From NCBI GenBank assembly GCA_937904375.1, contig CALDIG010000168.1, forward strand, positions 1-12,132: a stretch of 12,132 nucleotides of DNA, written 5' to 3'. This stretch comes from an uncultured Prevotellaceae bacterium (GTDB lineage Bacteria; Bacteroidota; Bacteroidia; Bacteroidales; Muribaculaceae). Under the pieces are notes generated by a model. That model worked only from the letters and a program-made list of their open reading frames with translations, did no database searches and was not told the DNA's origin. This document shows positions 1 to 6,499 of the stretch, one piece after another. A program made the translations under genes and the position numbers. How positions within the stretch are numbered: position 1 is the stretch's first letter; every line of letters begins with the position of its first letter.

Positions 1-1127
1 TTGTCATACACCATGTAACTCACGTTCGGCACAGTCGTAATCACGTCCATGTCAAACTCGCGATCGAGCCTTTCTTGCACAATCTCCATGTGTAGCAATC
101 CCAAGAAACCGCAACGGAATCCAAAACCCAGAGCCACCGACGACTCAGGAGTGAATGTCAACGAGGCATCGTTGAGCTGCAGTTTCTCAAGCGAGGTGCG
201 CAGGTTCTCAAAATCTTCGGGATCGATGGGATATACACCAGCAAAAACCATAGGCTTCACCTCTTGGAAACCTTCGATAGCTTTCTCACAAGGCGTTGCA
301 ACATGAGTGATAGTGTCACCGACTCTTACCTCTGCCGATGTCTTGATACCTGAGATGATATATCCCACAGTGCCGGTAGTTAGCACCTCGCGTGGCGCCA
401 TCTGCAACTTCAGCACGCCAATCTCATCGGCATTATACTGCTTGCCGGTGTTCACAAACTTCACCAAGTCGCCCTTGTGGATGCTGCCGTTCTCAATCTT
501 GAAATAAACGATGATGCCGCGGAAGGGGTTGAACACAGAGTCAAAAATCAGGGCCTGCAATGGAGCATCGGGGTCGCCAGTGGGTGCCGGAATGCGCTCA
601 ACAATGGCTTCAAGCACTTTAGGCACTCCCTCGCCAGTGCGAGCGCTCACGCGGATAATCTCCTCGGGGTCACAACCCAGCAGGTCAACAATCTCATCCT
701 CCACCTCATCGGGATGGGCACTTTCCATATCAATCTTGTTGATGACAGGAATTATCTCAAGGCCGTTGTCGATTGCCATGTAAAGGTTGCTGATGGTCTG
801 CGCCTGAACGCCTTGTGTGGCGTCAACGACCAGCAATGCACCCTCGCAAGCCGCAATGGAGCGCGACACCTCGTAGGAGAAGTCAACGTGTCCTGGGGTG
901 TCAATAAGGTTGAGGGTATATTTCTCGCCATTTTGCTCATAGTCCATCTGAATGGCATGGCTCTTGATGGTGATACCACGTTCGCGCTCCAATTCCATGT
1001 CGTCGAGCACCTGATTCTGCATTTCCTTAGCACCAACTGTCTTGGTGAACTCAAGCAGACGGTCGGCAAGAGTGCTCTTGCCGTGGTCAATATGAGCTAT
1101 TATGCAAAAGTTTCTTATATTTTTCAC
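1..1127 (-). CDS. lepA: Elongation factor 4 (LepA), 5' portion, truncated by window edge
   Basis: This is the ribosome-associated translational GTPase EF4, which acts on paused or mistranslocated ribosomes in the cytoplasm. Only the first 375 codons of a protein usually near 595 residues are here; the C-terminal part lies beyond base 1. Visible motifs are G1 AHIDHGKST (residues 11-19), switch I RGITIK (50-55), G3 DTPGH (76-80) and G4 NKID (130-133). The EF-Tu-like domain 2 follows, and the elongation-factor domain after it includes the stretch ending GFRCGFLGLLHMEIVQERL. I read the frame across the domain 2 and later regions and spot-checked the G domain; no stop or shift was seen. The start is GTG (complement of 1125-1127), because the family begins MKNIRNFCIIAHIDHGK and no ATG precedes this sequence. 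The gene lies 466 bp downstream of galE on the same strand. An A-rich 7-nt-periodic leader abuts the start. Confidence 0.97.
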   Translation of the reverse strand, partial: MKNIRNFCIIAHIDHGKSTLADRLLEFTKTVGAKEMQNQVLDDMELERERGITIKSHAIQMDYEQNGEKYTLNLIDTPGHVDFSYEVSRSIAACEGALLVVDATQGVQAQTISNLYMAIDNGLEIIPVINKIDMESAHPDEVEDEIVDLLGCDPEEIIRVSARTGEGVPKVLEAIVERIPAPTGDPDAPLQALIFDSVFNPFRGIIVYFKIENGSIHKGDLVKFVNTGKQYNADEIGVLKLQMAPREVLTTGTVGYIISGIKTSAEVRVGDTITHVATPCEKAIEGFQEVKPMVFAGVYPIDPEDFENLRTSLEKLQLNDASLTFTPESSVALGFGFRCGFLGLLHMEIVQERLDREFDMDVITTVPNVSYMVYD

Positions 1128-1128
1128 G

Positions 1129-1156
1129 TTTTTATTTTTTAGTTTTCTGTTTTCAG
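1129..1156 (-). repeat. 7-nt-periodic A-rich leader array before lepA
   Basis: Read on the minus strand, four consecutive 7-nt units (CTGAAAA, CAGAAAA, CTAAAAA, ATAAAAA) run up to one base before the GTG start. They occupy the place of a ribosome binding site. A-rich, unstructured leaders replace Shine-Dalgarno sites in Bacteroidota; the exact 7-nt spacing is the odd part. Confidence 0.6.
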
Positions 1157-1181
1157 TTGACGAGCGAACGAGACAAGTATA
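1155..1181. repeat. Spacer repeat module L, copy A
   Basis: This 27-bp stretch matches 2681-2707 at 25 of 27 positions; the core is TGACGAGCGAACGAGACAAG. It lies just upstream of lepA as copy B lies upstream of galE, so it belongs to a spacer repeat and not to either gene. It is built of 8-bp subunits. Confidence 0.8.
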
Positions 1182-1244
1182 CAGTCAAACGACAAAAAAC
1201 GACGAGAAACAACAGGCACATAATTGCATTGAGGACTAATTTAA

Positions 1245-1257
1245 CACGCTTTGCGTG
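1245..1257. repeat. 13-bp mini-hairpin, 5-3-5
   Basis: Perfect inverted repeat CACGC-TTT-GCGTG on the plus strand; read on the minus strand the loop is AAA. It sits inside the putative insertion and is not followed by a T-run that would make it a terminator. Confidence 0.55.
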
Positions 1258-1266
1258 GAAATTCAA

Positions 1267-1274
1267 CAAAATTA
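1267..1274 (-). promoter_or_regulatory. Possible -7 box for lepA
   Basis: The minus strand reads TAATTTTG, matching the Bacteroidota -7 consensus TAnnTTTG. The nearest TTTG-like -33 element (TTTTTG, 1290-1295) is only 15 bp away instead of 19-21, so this is weak. If real, lepA would have a leader of about 140 nt starting inside the putative insertion. Confidence 0.25.
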
Positions 1275-1309
1275 AAACAAAAAATCTAACAAAAATGCGA
1301 TTAAGCGAG

Positions 1310-1323
1310 TCGCCTAGCGGCGA
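1310..1323. repeat. 14-bp mini-hairpin, 5-4-5
   Basis: Perfect inverted repeat TCGCC-TAGC-GGCGA inside the AT-rich putative insertion. GC-rich arms stand out from the surrounding AT-rich DNA. No T-run follows on either strand. Confidence 0.5.
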
Positions 1324-1393
1324 GAAATCTTACAAATCATTCCAAATCTTTCAAAAATTATTTGTTTGATTTGTTCTAGATTTGATAGATTTC

Positions 1394-1406
1394 TGCCCGA
1401 AGGGCA
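1394..1406. repeat. 13-bp mini-hairpin with GAA loop
   Basis: Perfect inverted repeat TGCCC-GAA-GGGCA in the galE-lepA spacer. It shares the C-GAA-G closing and loop with those at 1488-1500 and 10715-10727, although the arms differ. Confidence 0.55.
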
Positions 1407-1487
1407 CTAGCTTGCACAAAGCCTTGCGAGCGTGAGAATTTTATCAAAAATTTTGTATAATTTTACTTTAAAATTTTGTTCAATTTC

Positions 1488-1500
1488 TCGGCGAAGCCGA
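1488..1500. repeat. 13-bp mini-hairpin with GCGAAGC core
   Basis: Perfect inverted repeat TCGGC-GAA-GCCGA. Its centre is GCGAAGC, the sequence known to form an unusually stable single-strand DNA mini-hairpin. It lies near the galE-side end of the putative insertion. Confidence 0.55.
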
Positions 1501-1537
1501 CCTTAGCAGCGTGGGGGTAGCTGTATCAAACGACCAA

Positions 1538-1586
1538 AACTACCATTGCCTTGTTTGCTTGTTCCTTGTCAGCTTGTTAGCTCCAT
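1538..1586. repeat. Spacer repeat module R, copy A
   Basis: These 49 bp match 2718-2766 at 45 positions with no gaps. On the minus strand it is an 8-nt-periodic run of GCTGACAA-like units starting 7 bp beyond the galE stop codon. Copy B holds the same position after wecB and overlaps its last codons. Confidence 0.85.
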
Positions 1587-1593
1587 ACACTTG

Positions 1594-2628
1594 TCACATT
1601 ATTCCGCGCTCGCGGAGGCGCTGTTGCCATCGCCAAGCGCTGAGCATGGTGTCTTCGAGGCTTTCTTCGGCTTTCCAGCCCAGCACTTCGTTTGCCTTCT
1701 TGGGGTCAGCCCAGATTTTCACTATATCGCCCTCGCGTCGTCCCACAATCTTGTGAGGCACTTTCACGCCTGTCGCCTTCTCAAAAGCTGCAAGCAGCTG
1801 CAGTACCGATGCTCCTTCGCCAGTACCGATGTTGAACACCTCAAGTGGCTCGTCGCTCTTGTCTTCGAGCATACGCTCCAAAGCTTTAACATGGGCTTTT
1901 GCGAGGTCAACGACATTGATAAAGTCGCGGATGCAGGAGCCGTCGGGAGTGTCGTAGTCATCGCCAAAGATGCTCAACTCTTTGCGCACACCGATGGCGG
2001 TCTGGGTGAGGTAAGGCACGAGATTGGCGGGTACGCCATTAGGCAACTCCCCTATCTCGGCGCTGGGGTGTGCGCCGATTGGGTTGAAGTAACGCAGCAG
2101 CACAGCCTTGATGGGACTACCGCTCTTGATCACGTCGGCGATGATATCCTCGCTCACCTGCTTAGTGGCACCGTAAGGTGAGGTGGCTTTCTTGGTGGGA
2201 GCATCCTCGGTGATGGGGTTCTTGTCGGGCTCACCATATACTGTGCATGACGACGAGAACACAAAACCCTTCACGCCAAATTCTGGCATCAGCTCCAGCA
2301 GGTTGAGCAGGATGTTGAGATTGTTGCGATAGTACATGATAGGCTTCTCTACCGATTCCCCTACCGCCTTGCTGGCGGCGAAGTCGATGATGCCGTCAAT
2401 GCCTGGATTCTCGTCGAACATCTTGCGCAGCACGTTGATGTCGGTGCAGTCGCCCTCGACAAATACCGGTCTGATGCCAGTGATTTTCTCTATGCCATCA
2501 AGCACATCAACATTGCTGTTAGAGAGATTGTCGATAATGACAACCTCATATCCCGCATTCTGCAACTCTACTGTGGTGTGCGAGCCAATAAAGCCCATGC
2601 CACCGGCCACTAATATTTTACCTTTCAT
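1594..2628 (-). CDS. galE: UDP-glucose 4-epimerase
   Basis: This 344-residue, full-length, short-chain dehydrogenase-family enzyme interconverts UDP-glucose and UDP-galactose in the cytoplasm with tightly bound NAD, feeding galactose use and surface glycan synthesis. The N-terminal Rossmann motif GGMGFIGSHT is at residues 9-18 and NAD-contacting IIDNLSNS at 31-38. The catalytic region is FSSSCTVYGEP (Ser127, equivalent to E. coli Ser124) and SPYGATK (Tyr152 and Lys156). The family signature PDGSCIRDFINVVDLAKAH is at 228-246. A Cys stands at 128 where E. coli has Ala. The ATG start puts the glycine motif where the family has it. It lies 120 bp downstream of wecB on the same strand, so a wecB-galE transcript is plausible. 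No terminator hairpin with a T-run was seen between them. Some homologues also act on N-acetylated sugars; the sequence alone does not settle that. Confidence 0.97.
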   Translation of the reverse strand: MKGKILVAGGMGFIGSHTTVELQNAGYEVVIIDNLSNSNVDVLDGIEKITGIRPVFVEGDCTDINVLRKMFDENPGIDGIIDFAASKAVGESVEKPIMYYRNNLNILLNLLELMPEFGVKGFVFSSSCTVYGEPDKNPITEDAPTKKATSPYGATKQVSEDIIADVIKSGSPIKAVLLRYFNPIGAHPSAEIGELPNGVPANLVPYLTQTAIGVRKELSIFGDDYDTPDGSCIRDFINVVDLAKAHVKALERMLEDKSDEPLEVFNIGTGEGASVLQLLAAFEKATGVKVPHKIVGRREGDIVKIWADPKKANEVLGWKAEESLEDTMLSAWRWQQRLRERGIM

Positions 2629-2632
2629 TGTT

Positions 2633-2660
2633 ATTTTGTTTTTCGTTATTCGTTTATCGT
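2633..2660 (-). repeat. 7-nt-periodic A-rich leader array before galE
   Basis: Read on the minus strand, four 7-nt units (ACGATAA, ACGAATA, ACGAAAA, ACAAAAT) end four bases before the galE ATG. The layout is the same as before lepA and umuC, with different unit sequence. Confidence 0.6.
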
Positions 2661-2664
2661 TTTT

Positions 2665-2704
2665 AGCTGACGAGCGAACGAGCTGACGAGCGAACGAGAC
2701 AAGT
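2665..2704. repeat. 8-bp-periodic array, wecB-galE spacer
   Basis: Five contiguous 8-bp units: AGCTGACG and AGCGAACG alternate twice, then AGACAAGT. A 16-bp stretch is therefore exactly duplicated. The last 24 bp fall in module L copy B (2681-2707), which matches 1155-1181; the lepA spacer carries one fewer 16-bp duplication. Confidence 0.8.
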
Positions 2705-2717
2705 GTAAAGCTGCGAC

Positions 2718-2766
2718 AACTACCATTGTCTTGTCAGCTTGTTCCTTGTCAGCTTGTCAGCTCCAT
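2718..2766. repeat. Spacer repeat module R, copy B
   Basis: This 49-bp partner of 1538-1586 has four mismatches. On the minus strand it starts inside the wecB reading frame and supplies the codons for the final MELTS and the stop. The remainder runs toward galE and ends 10 bp from module L copy B. Confidence 0.85.
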
Positions 2767-3924
2767 TACGTTGTGTAGTGCCTCGGCGATGCGTGGGCAA
2801 GCCTTGCCGTCGCCGTAAGGGTTCACTGCTCGACTCATAATCTCATATTCTCTCTCATCGTCAAGTAGCAGCGACACGTTATCTACAATCTTGTTATAGT
2901 CGGTTCCCACCAGTTTCACGGTTCCGGCGTCAAGCGCCTCGGGGCGCTCGGTGGTGTCGCGCATAACAAGCACAGGTTTGCCAAGTCCAGGAGCCTCTTC
3001 CTGAATGCCACCGCTGTCGGTTAGGACAATGTTAGATTTCTCCATCAAGAAAACAAAGTCAAGATACTCAAGCGGCTCAATGAAGAAGAGGTTTCCCAGA
3101 TTCTCCAAATTCTCACCAAAAATCTTGTGGATGGGTTTGCGCACATTGGGATTTAAGTGCATGGGATACACAAAATCCACTTCGGGATATTTCTCGCTCA
3201 GATGCTTGATAGCATTGCAGATGTTGAGGAAACCATCGCCAAAGTTCTCGCGGCGGTGACCAGTAATAAGCACCAGTCTGCGGCCATCGGCAATGCGGCT
3301 CACGTCCAAGCCTTGCTGGGCGAGATTTATTGATAAGGTGTTGCTCAACTCGCTATTGCTCTTGATTTTATTCACCACAATGTGCAGAGCATCTATCACT
3401 GTGTTGCCAGTAACAAAAATGTGCTCCTCGCCTACTCCTTCATCCAGAAGATTCTGTCGACTTAATGGTGTCGGGGCAAAGTCAAGGGTGGCGATGCGAC
3501 CGGTAATCTGGCGGTTCATCTCCTCGGGCCACGGACTGTAGATGTTGTGTGTGCGCAAGCCAGCCTCCACATGCCCAACGGGTATCTGCTGATAGAAAGC
3601 GGCAAGCGCCGTCGCTGTGCTTGTGGTGGTGTCGCCATGAACAAGGACGATGTCGGGCTTCACTTCTTTAAGTACGTCTCTCATGCCTTGAAGCACTCGA
3701 GTTGTAACGTCATATAGATCTTGACCTGCCTTCATGATGTTTAAATCATGATCGGGCGTGATGTCAAATATCTTCAAAACTTGATCAAGCATCTCGCGAT
3801 GCTGACCGGTCACACAGACTATTACCTCAAACTCCTCACGGCGTTGCTCAAGGCACTTAACCAACGGAGCCATCTTAATAGCTTCCGGACGAGTGCCAAA
3901 CACTAGCATTACTTTTTTTCTCAT
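2749..3924 (-). CDS. wecB: UDP-N-acetylglucosamine 2-epimerase (non-hydrolysing)
   Basis: This 391-residue cytoplasmic enzyme converts UDP-GlcNAc to UDP-ManNAc, a precursor of ManNAc- or ManNAcA-containing surface polysaccharides. The fold is GT-B-like, as in the WecB/MnaA family. Visible motifs are GTRPEAIKMAP (10-20), TGQHREML (39-46), HGDTTTS (96-102, Asp98), HVEAGLRT (118-125, Glu120), PEEMNRQITGR (133-143), TGHRREN (221-227, His223) and the C-terminal DSGGIQEEAPGLGKPVLVMRD (303-323). These cover the active-site Asp, Glu and His residues known in E. coli, and the length is normal. The start is supported by a matching promoter about 20 nt upstream. It is the first gene of a minus-strand run with galE and is divergent from clpC. 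The last five residues are encoded by a spacer repeat, so the C-terminus has been trimmed or rewritten there. Confidence 0.96.
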   Translation of the reverse strand: MRKKVMLVFGTRPEAIKMAPLVKCLEQRREEFEVIVCVTGQHREMLDQVLKIFDITPDHDLNIMKAGQDLYDVTTRVLQGMRDVLKEVKPDIVLVHGDTTTSTATALAAFYQQIPVGHVEAGLRTHNIYSPWPEEMNRQITGRIATLDFAPTPLSRQNLLDEGVGEEHIFVTGNTVIDALHIVVNKIKSNSELSNTLSINLAQQGLDVSRIADGRRLVLITGHRRENFGDGFLNICNAIKHLSEKYPEVDFVYPMHLNPNVRKPIHKIFGENLENLGNLFFIEPLEYLDFVFLMEKSNIVLTDSGGIQEEAPGLGKPVLVMRDTTERPEALDAGTVKLVGTDYNKIVDNVSLLLDDEREYEIMSRAVNPYGDGKACPRIAEALHNVMELTS

Positions 3925-3950
3925 ATAATACTCATTTTTTAATTATAGTG

Positions 3951-3984
3951 CAAAATTAGTCATTTTTTAATTTGTATTCCAAAA
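3951..3984 (-). promoter_or_regulatory. Bacteroidota-type promoter for wecB
   Basis: On the minus strand TTTTG (3980-3984) is followed by exactly 21 bases and then TAATTTTG (3951-3958). This fits the primary sigma consensus of Bacteroides, TTTG-N19-21-TAnnTTTG. Transcription would start near 3944-3947, giving a short A/T-rich leader of about 20 nt. It is the best promoter match in the window. Confidence 0.75.
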
Positions 3985-4043
3985 TAAGAGCATTGTTTTT
4001 TATATTTAGCCTCAATTTTCATACTTATTAGGCCTATAATGAG

Positions 4044-4051
4044 TAATTTTG
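4044..4051 (+). promoter_or_regulatory. Likely -7 box for clpC
   Basis: TAATTTTG matches the -7 consensus TAnnTTTG. The -33 element is poor: the best candidate TTTTC ends at 4020, 23 bases away. A start near 4055-4058 would give a leader of about 80 nt carrying the hairpin at 4108-4121. Confidence 0.4.
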
Positions 4052-4107
4052 CAATGTATATTGAATATTGGCACAGAAATTGCTGAAATTGTACTTATAT
4101 TAAATGA

Positions 4108-4121
4108 TGGGCTTCGGTCCA
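4108..4121 (+). promoter_or_regulatory. UUCG-tetraloop hairpin in the clpC leader
   Basis: The RNA would fold as UGGGC-UUCG-GUCCA, five pairs including one G-U, closed by the very stable C(UUCG)G tetraloop. It lies 16 nt before the ATG in an otherwise AT-rich leader. A role in mRNA stability or translation is possible but unproven. Confidence 0.35.
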
Positions 4122-4137
4122 AATAATATTAAATTAG

Positions 4138-6294
4138 ATGATAAAAGACGAAATAAACATACTGAAAAATGAGGAACTGATGGCTCTTATTGATGAGCAG
4201 GTATTGCCTATTATTGACGGTGTGGACTTCGCTAGCGATGAGGATGATGACGACTTTGATGACGATGATCAAGGCGGCGCACCTTCAAGTGGTGGTGAGA
4301 GAACCACCCAGCGACGAAATGTCACAAAAAATGACAACGCGACACCCACTATTAACAAGTATGGCAAGGACATCACTCGTCAGGCCGCCAACGGCGACCT
4401 CGACCCGGTCATTGGCCGTGAGCGTGAGATAGAGCGCCTGGCGCAAATCCTCAGCCGCCGCAAAAAGAACAACCCCGTGCTGATTGGCGAGCCAGGAGTG
4501 GGCAAGTCGGCGATAGTCGAAGGGCTGGCACAGCGCATAGTGGAGCGCAAGGTTCCCCACAACCTCTTGGACAAGCGCATCGTAGCGCTCGACATGGCTG
4601 GCGTGGTCGCCGGCACCAAGTATCGCGGACAGTTTGAGGAGCGCATCAAGGCTATCATCGAGGAGGCGTCGAAGAGCGACGAGGTGATTCTTTTTATCGA
4701 TGAGATCCACACCATTGTGGGTGCCGGTAACGCCAGCGGCTCGATGGATGCCGCCAACCTTCTCAAACCTGCTTTGGCACGCGGCGAGCTGCAATGCATA
4801 GGCGCCACCACTCTCGACGAGTACCGCAAGAACATCGAGAAAGACGGAGCCCTGGAGCGCCGTTTCCAGAAGGTGCTCGTCGATGCCTCCACTCCCGAAG
4901 AGACCCTTGAGATATTGAACAACATCAAGGAAGTCTATGAAAAGCATCACGGCGTGAATTATACCCCCGAAGCAATCAAGGCCTGCGTCGCCCTCACCAA
5001 CCGATATATCAGCGACCGGGCCTTCCCCGATAAGGCTATCGACGTGCTTGACGAGGCAGGGTCGAGGGTGCGCATCTCAAAGATCGTGCCTCCCAAAGAG
5101 ATTGAAGAACTGGAAGTTCAAATCGCCGAGGCGCAAGCCAACAAGCTGAAAGCCGTTCAAGCGCAAAACTTCGAGAGTGCCGCCCGCTATCGCGACCAGC
5201 AAGAAAAACTAAAGTTAAAACTTGATGAAGTGAGAGTGGAATGGGAAGCAGAACTTGACAAGAATCGTGAAACCGTTGACGAAGAACATATCGCACAAGT
5301 GGTGGCGATGATGACTGGCGTACCAACCAAGCGTATTGCAGCCAGCGAAGGCATCAGGCTGCTAGGCATGACCAACGAGTTGAAATCTAAAGTCATTGGT
5401 CAAGACGAGGCTATTGAGAAGATTGCAAAAGCCATTCGCCGCAACCGATTAGGGTTGAGAGACCCGCACCGCCCTATAGGTTCATTCATGTTCTTGGGGC
5501 CTACTGGCGTGGGCAAGACATTGCTTGCCAAGTGCTTGAACGAGTTCTTGTTCGACAGCCCCGACGCTCTCATCCGCATCGACATGAGTGAATATATGGA
5601 GAAATTCAACGTGTCGCGGCTAGTCGGTGCCCCTCCAGGATATGTGGGATATGAGGAAGGCGGACAACTCACTGAGAAGGTGCGCCGCCACCCCTACTCT
5701 GTCGTTCTGCTCGACGAGATAGAGAAAGCCCACCCCGATGTGTTCAACATGCTGCTGCAAGTGCTTGATGAGGGCGAACTTACCGACAGTCTGGGACGTA
5801 AAGTCGATTTCAAGAATACCATCATTATCATGACTTCCAATATCGGCACCCGGGAACTGAAAGATTTTGGCACCGGCGTGGGTTTCAACACTCAGGAACT
5901 TACTAAAGAACGCTCCGACGCGGTGATACGCAAAGCCCTCAACCGCTCGTTCTCGCCCGAGTTCCTCAACCGTGTTGACGACATCATCACTTTCTCGAGC
6001 CTCAACAAGGACGATATTCTCAAAATCATTGACATCGAATTGGATATGTTCTATAAGCGAGTGCATGAAATAGGTAATGAGTTGATTGTCACCGAGGCAG
6101 CCAAGAATTTTGTTGCCGAGAAGGGATTTGACGTGCAATATGGTGCGCGACCACTCAAAAGAGCCATCCAGACACATATTGAAGATCCTATGTCGGACTT
6201 GCTTCTCAGGAATGAGGATTTGGCTGACGCAACCATCACAATAGATGTAAAGGACGGCGAGACTCTTGCTTCAATAGATACAGATTCAAAATAA
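4138..6294 (+). CDS. clpC: ClpC-type AAA+ unfoldase lacking the Clp_N domain
   Basis: This is a two-ATPase Hsp100 unfoldase that should feed substrates to ClpP in the cytoplasm. It has 718 residues, against roughly 810-860 for typical ClpC. D1 has Walker A GEPGVGKS (117-124), Walker B ILFIDE (184-189) and pore loop GTKYRG (159-164). A UVR-like middle segment follows (about 320-375). D2 has Walker A GPTGVGKT (454-461), pore loop GYVG (501-504), Walker B VVLLDE (522-527) and the ClpP-docking tripeptide VGF (581-583). The missing part is the N-terminal Clp_N pair that binds adaptors. Residues 1-30 are unrelated helix-prone sequence, followed by an acidic Asp/Glu linker (34-44) and D1. An in-frame TAG directly precedes the ATG (4135-4137), so no longer form can be translated. 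The first 60 or so codons are visibly more AT-rich than the rest. It is divergent from wecB and followed by a terminator. Confidence 0.93.
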   Translation: MIKDEINILKNEELMALIDEQVLPIIDGVDFASDEDDDDFDDDDQGGAPSSGGERTTQRRNVTKNDNATPTINKYGKDITRQAANGDLDPVIGREREIERLAQILSRRKKNNPVLIGEPGVGKSAIVEGLAQRIVERKVPHNLLDKRIVALDMAGVVAGTKYRGQFEERIKAIIEEASKSDEVILFIDEIHTIVGAGNASGSMDAANLLKPALARGELQCIGATTLDEYRKNIEKDGALERRFQKVLVDASTPEETLEILNNIKEVYEKHHGVNYTPEAIKACVALTNRYISDRAFPDKAIDVLDEAGSRVRISKIVPPKEIEELEVQIAEAQANKLKAVQAQNFESAARYRDQQEKLKLKLDEVRVEWEAELDKNRETVDEEHIAQVVAMMTGVPTKRIAASEGIRLLGMTNELKSKVIGQDEAIEKIAKAIRRNRLGLRDPHRPIGSFMFLGPTGVGKTLLAKCLNEFLFDSPDALIRIDMSEYMEKFNVSRLVGAPPGYVGYEEGGQLTEKVRRHPYSVVLLDEIEKAHPDVFNMLLQVLDEGELTDSLGRKVDFKNTIIIMTSNIGTRELKDFGTGVGFNTQELTKERSDAVIRKALNRSFSPEFLNRVDDIITFSSLNKDDILKIIDIELDMFYKRVHEIGNELIVTEAAKNFVAEKGFDVQYGARPLKRAIQTHIEDPMSDLLLRNEDLADATITIDVKDGETLASIDTDSK

Positions 6295-6319
6295 ATATTT
6301 CATGCTAATACTTAATCGC

Positions 6320-6359
6320 GACACTCTCTAGAATATTTTTTCTATTGAGTGTCTTTTTT
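6320..6359 (+). terminator. Intrinsic terminator after clpC
   Basis: Arms GACACTC (6320-6326) and GAGTGTC (6347-6353) are perfect inverted repeats followed by six T. A second inner pairing AGAA/TTCT in the 20-nt loop can extend the fold. It lies 25 bp after the clpC stop. Confidence 0.8.
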
Positions 6360-6436
6360 GTAATACCAAAACGAGTAGTTTTTTGAATGTTTTAAACTTT
6401 TTCACTAAAACAAATTATTTTCTCAATAAAAATAAC

Positions 6437-6444
6437 TAAATTTG
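6437..6444 (+). promoter_or_regulatory. Likely -7 box for the LRR protein gene
   Basis: TAAATTTG fits TAnnTTTG and lies downstream of the clpC terminator. No good -33 element is seen 19-21 bp upstream. The predicted leader is about 50 nt, A/T-rich, without Shine-Dalgarno. Confidence 0.45.
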
Positions 6445-6499
6445 CAATCTGTAGTGTGAAGAGAATTTTTTGTATAACTAAACAATAAAATTTTTGCGT

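Larger units (their letters stand above)
1185..1534. mobile_element. Putative small non-coding insertion (about 340 bp) flanked by 9-bp direct repeats
   Basis: The 9-mer TCAAACGAC occurs at 1185-1193 and again at 1526-1534. The 332 bp between are AT-rich, with no credible gene, and hold four mini-hairpins (1245, 1310, 1394 and 1488). The sequence outside the 9-mers matches the two modules of the wecB-galE spacer, which there lie only 10 bp apart. Removing the interior plus one 9-mer leaves the modules 15 bp apart. This looks like an insertion with target-site duplication. I see no terminal inverted repeats and no transposase, so the mechanism is unknown; a large indel beside a chance 9-mer repeat is the alternative. 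Confidence 0.4.

Noticed and set aside
477..1142. Long plus-strand frame antisense to lepA
   Set aside because: It is a shadow of the lepA frame: the minus-strand reading gives an unbroken, fully recognisable EF4.
1157..1369. Open frame of 70 codons in the galE-lepA spacer
   Set aside because: It begins inside spacer repeat module L and runs through AT-rich DNA and mini-hairpins. The product has no recognisable domain and no leader signals.
1391..1410. Terminator for galE at the GAA mini-hairpin
   Set aside because: The stem is only five pairs and no T-run follows on either strand.
4061..4126. Short frame before clpC reading NIGTEIAEIVLILNDG, reminiscent of Clp_N NIGTEH
   Set aside because: The match is about five residues, the rest does not fit Clp_N, and it lies in another frame with a stop. 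Too short to call a Clp_N remnant.
4285..4950. Long minus-strand frame antisense to clpC
   Set aside because: The plus strand encodes the conserved ClpC D1 domain; the reverse frame is a codon-bias artefact without motifs.
6494..6499. TTG start for the LRR protein two codons upstream
   Set aside because: The ATG at 6500 gives a standard signal peptide beginning MKK; no signal favours TTG.
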